From NCBI GenBank assembly GCA_018065025.1, contig JAGHUB010000124.1:1-5357 (forward strand): a stretch of DNA of 5,357 nt, read 5' to 3'. Below the pieces are notes generated by a model. The model was not told the origin of the DNA and searched no databases. It saw nothing but the letters and a program-made list of their open reading frames with translations. Of the stretch, positions 4,281-5,357 are shown piece after piece (position 1 is the first letter of the stretch; every line of letters starts with the position of its first letter). The position numbers were made by a program, and so were the translations under genes. Source of the stretch: Candidatus Equihabitans merdae. Its GTDB lineage: Bacteria > Bacillota > Clostridia > Lachnospirales > Lachnospiraceae.

Positions 4281-5357
4281 TTATTTCATTGTGATCAGTT
4301 CATATTCACGAGTACCAAGGCCGATCTTCTCGCCGTGTTCCAGTGTCTCACGCCATTTAACATCCGGTGTGGTGTTGACGAAGTGGTCACCGTTCTTGGG
4401 CGGCTGAGCCATCATGGCCAGGTTGTCTGAAAGCAGGCTGTTGGGCATGGGTTCGCATGCCAGGCACAGGTCGGCGCAGGCCTGATCCAGAGCAATGGGA
4501 TCGAAAGATGCCAGCATACCGATGTTGGGCAGGATAGGTGTATCGTTAGCACCATGGCAATCGCAGAAGGGAGATACATCTCTGATCAAAGTGATATGGA
4601 AGTTAGGACGATCCTGGCAGATAGCCTGTGTGTATTCAGCCATCTTGCAGCACAGAGCTTCATTTGCGTTATCATTCCTATTGTAGATAGCATCGAAGCC
4701 GCAGGCGCCGATACAACGGCCGCAGCCCTTACACTTATCCGGATCGATATTGGCCTTGCCTTCTTTGAAATAGATGGCATCAGAACCACACTGCTTAACA
4801 CAGCGATGACAACCGCGGCACTTTCTCTGGCCGACCTGAGGTTTGCCGGCTTTGTGCTGCTGCATCTTGCCGGCACGGCTGCCGCCACCCATACCAAGGT
4901 TCTTGATGGCACCGCCAAAACCGGTGCATTCATGACCCTTGAAATGGCTCAGGGAAACAACGATATCTGCTTCCATAAGAGCACTGCCGATAAGAGCTTC
5001 TTTAACATACTCCCCGTTCTTAACCGGTACAGCAATTTCGTCGGTACCACGCAGACCATCAGCGATGATAATCTGACAGCCGGTAGTAACGGTATTGAAA
5101 CCATTTTCATTGGCGCAATCCAGATGATCCAAAGCATTCTTACGAGCACCGGGATACAGAGTGTTGCAGTCTGTCAGGAAGGGCTTACCACCCAGTTCCT
5201 TGATGATGTCAGCTACAGCCTTGGCGTAGTTAGGACGCAGATAAGACAGGTTGCCCATTTCACCAAAATGCATCTTGATAGCAACAAACTTGCCTTCAAA
5301 ATCAATATCAGCGATGCCGGCCTGCTTGATCAGTCTCTGTAACTTCTTTGTGATGGG
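4281..5357 (-). CDS. DUF362 family protein with two 4Fe-4S ferredoxin motifs, 5' end cut by window edge
   Basis: 358 residues are visible, in frame from the right edge; the ATG at 5271-5273 is internal because the conserved sequence upstream (RLIKQAGIADIDFEGKFVAIK) is in frame and typical of the family. Probably only 10-20 N-terminal residues are missing. In visible numbering the DUF362 core covers about 25-170 (FGEMGNLSYLRPN, TDCNTLYPGARKNALDH, SLSHFKGHECTGFGGAIKN). Two cluster motifs follow: C180/C183/C186/C190 and C209/C212/C215/C219, each CxxCxxCxxxC. The end returns to the DUF362 pattern (SPFCDCHGANDTPILPN, SFDPIALDQACADLC). In both cluster motifs the last Cys is followed by Gly instead of the usual Pro. 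No signal peptide or membrane segment is seen, so it is probably cytosolic. The family is linked to anaerobic redox metabolism, but its reaction is not established. Confidence 0.93.
   Translation of the reverse strand, partial: PITKKLQRLIKQAGIADIDFEGKFVAIKMHFGEMGNLSYLRPNYAKAVADIIKELGGKPFLTDCNTLYPGARKNALDHLDCANENGFNTVTTGCQIIIADGLRGTDEIAVPVKNGEYVKEALIGSALMEADIVVSLSHFKGHECTGFGGAIKNLGMGGGSRAGKMQQHKAGKPQVGQRKCRGCHRCVKQCGSDAIYFKEGKANIDPDKCKGCGRCIGACGFDAIYNRNDNANEALCCKMAEYTQAICQDRPNFHITLIRDVSPFCDCHGANDTPILPNIGMLASFDPIALDQACADLCLACEPMPNSLLSDNLAMMAQPPKNGDHFVNTTPDVKWRETLEHGEKIGLGTREYELITMK

Noticed and set aside
4554..5342. 262-codon open frame on the plus strand across the DUF362 gene
   Set aside because: Antisense shadow of a conserved gene; its product resembles no family and has no supporting start signal.

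Overview
The window looks like part of a chromosome from a strictly or mostly anaerobic, low-to-mid GC Gram-positive bacterium (Firmicutes, Clostridia-like). This rests on four things: a MetRS with a C-terminal tRNA-binding domain followed directly by tatD (the metS-yabD order of Bacillus/Clostridium), a short PerR/Fur-type regulator, a rubredoxin-first (reverse) rubrerythrin, and a DUF362 protein with two 4Fe-4S motifs. The species cannot be named from the sequence alone. There is no phage, transposon, CRISPR array or RNA gene. Every gene belongs to a known family.

Layout. Positions 1-2708 (minus strand) hold an operon-like pair, metG then tatD. tatD starts on the base after the metG stop codon and runs off the left edge. 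The metG reading frame is complete from its N-terminus to its tRNA-binding domain except for one TAG codon (2457-2459) where the family normally has Trp. Positions 2709-3064 are a 356-base divergent intergenic region with a promoter for metG, a promoter for the regulator and a Fur/PerR-type operator. Positions 3065-3442 (plus) encode the PerR-like regulator and 3580-4167 (plus) the rubrerythrin. Between them is a promoter carrying two perfect inverted repeats. Positions 4168-4280 contain two back-to-back terminators. From 4281 to the right edge (minus) lies the DUF362 ferredoxin-like protein, which lacks only its first residues.

How the genes fit together. The regulator and rubrerythrin form a plausible peroxide or iron response pair: the regulator keeps all five PerR-type regulatory metal ligands, and reverse rubrerythrins reduce peroxide and oxygen in anaerobes. 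The pairing is inferred from adjacency and promoter dyads, not demonstrated. MetRS (translation) and TatD (nucleic-acid or quality-control hydrolase) are housekeeping. DUF362 proteins have no settled role.

The most noteworthy observations are the amber codon inside the essential metG, with a possible restart ATG six bases after it; a perfect 13-bp hairpin inside the first codons of tatD; and the two dyads flanking the rubrerythrin promoter. I found no convincing new multi-gene system.
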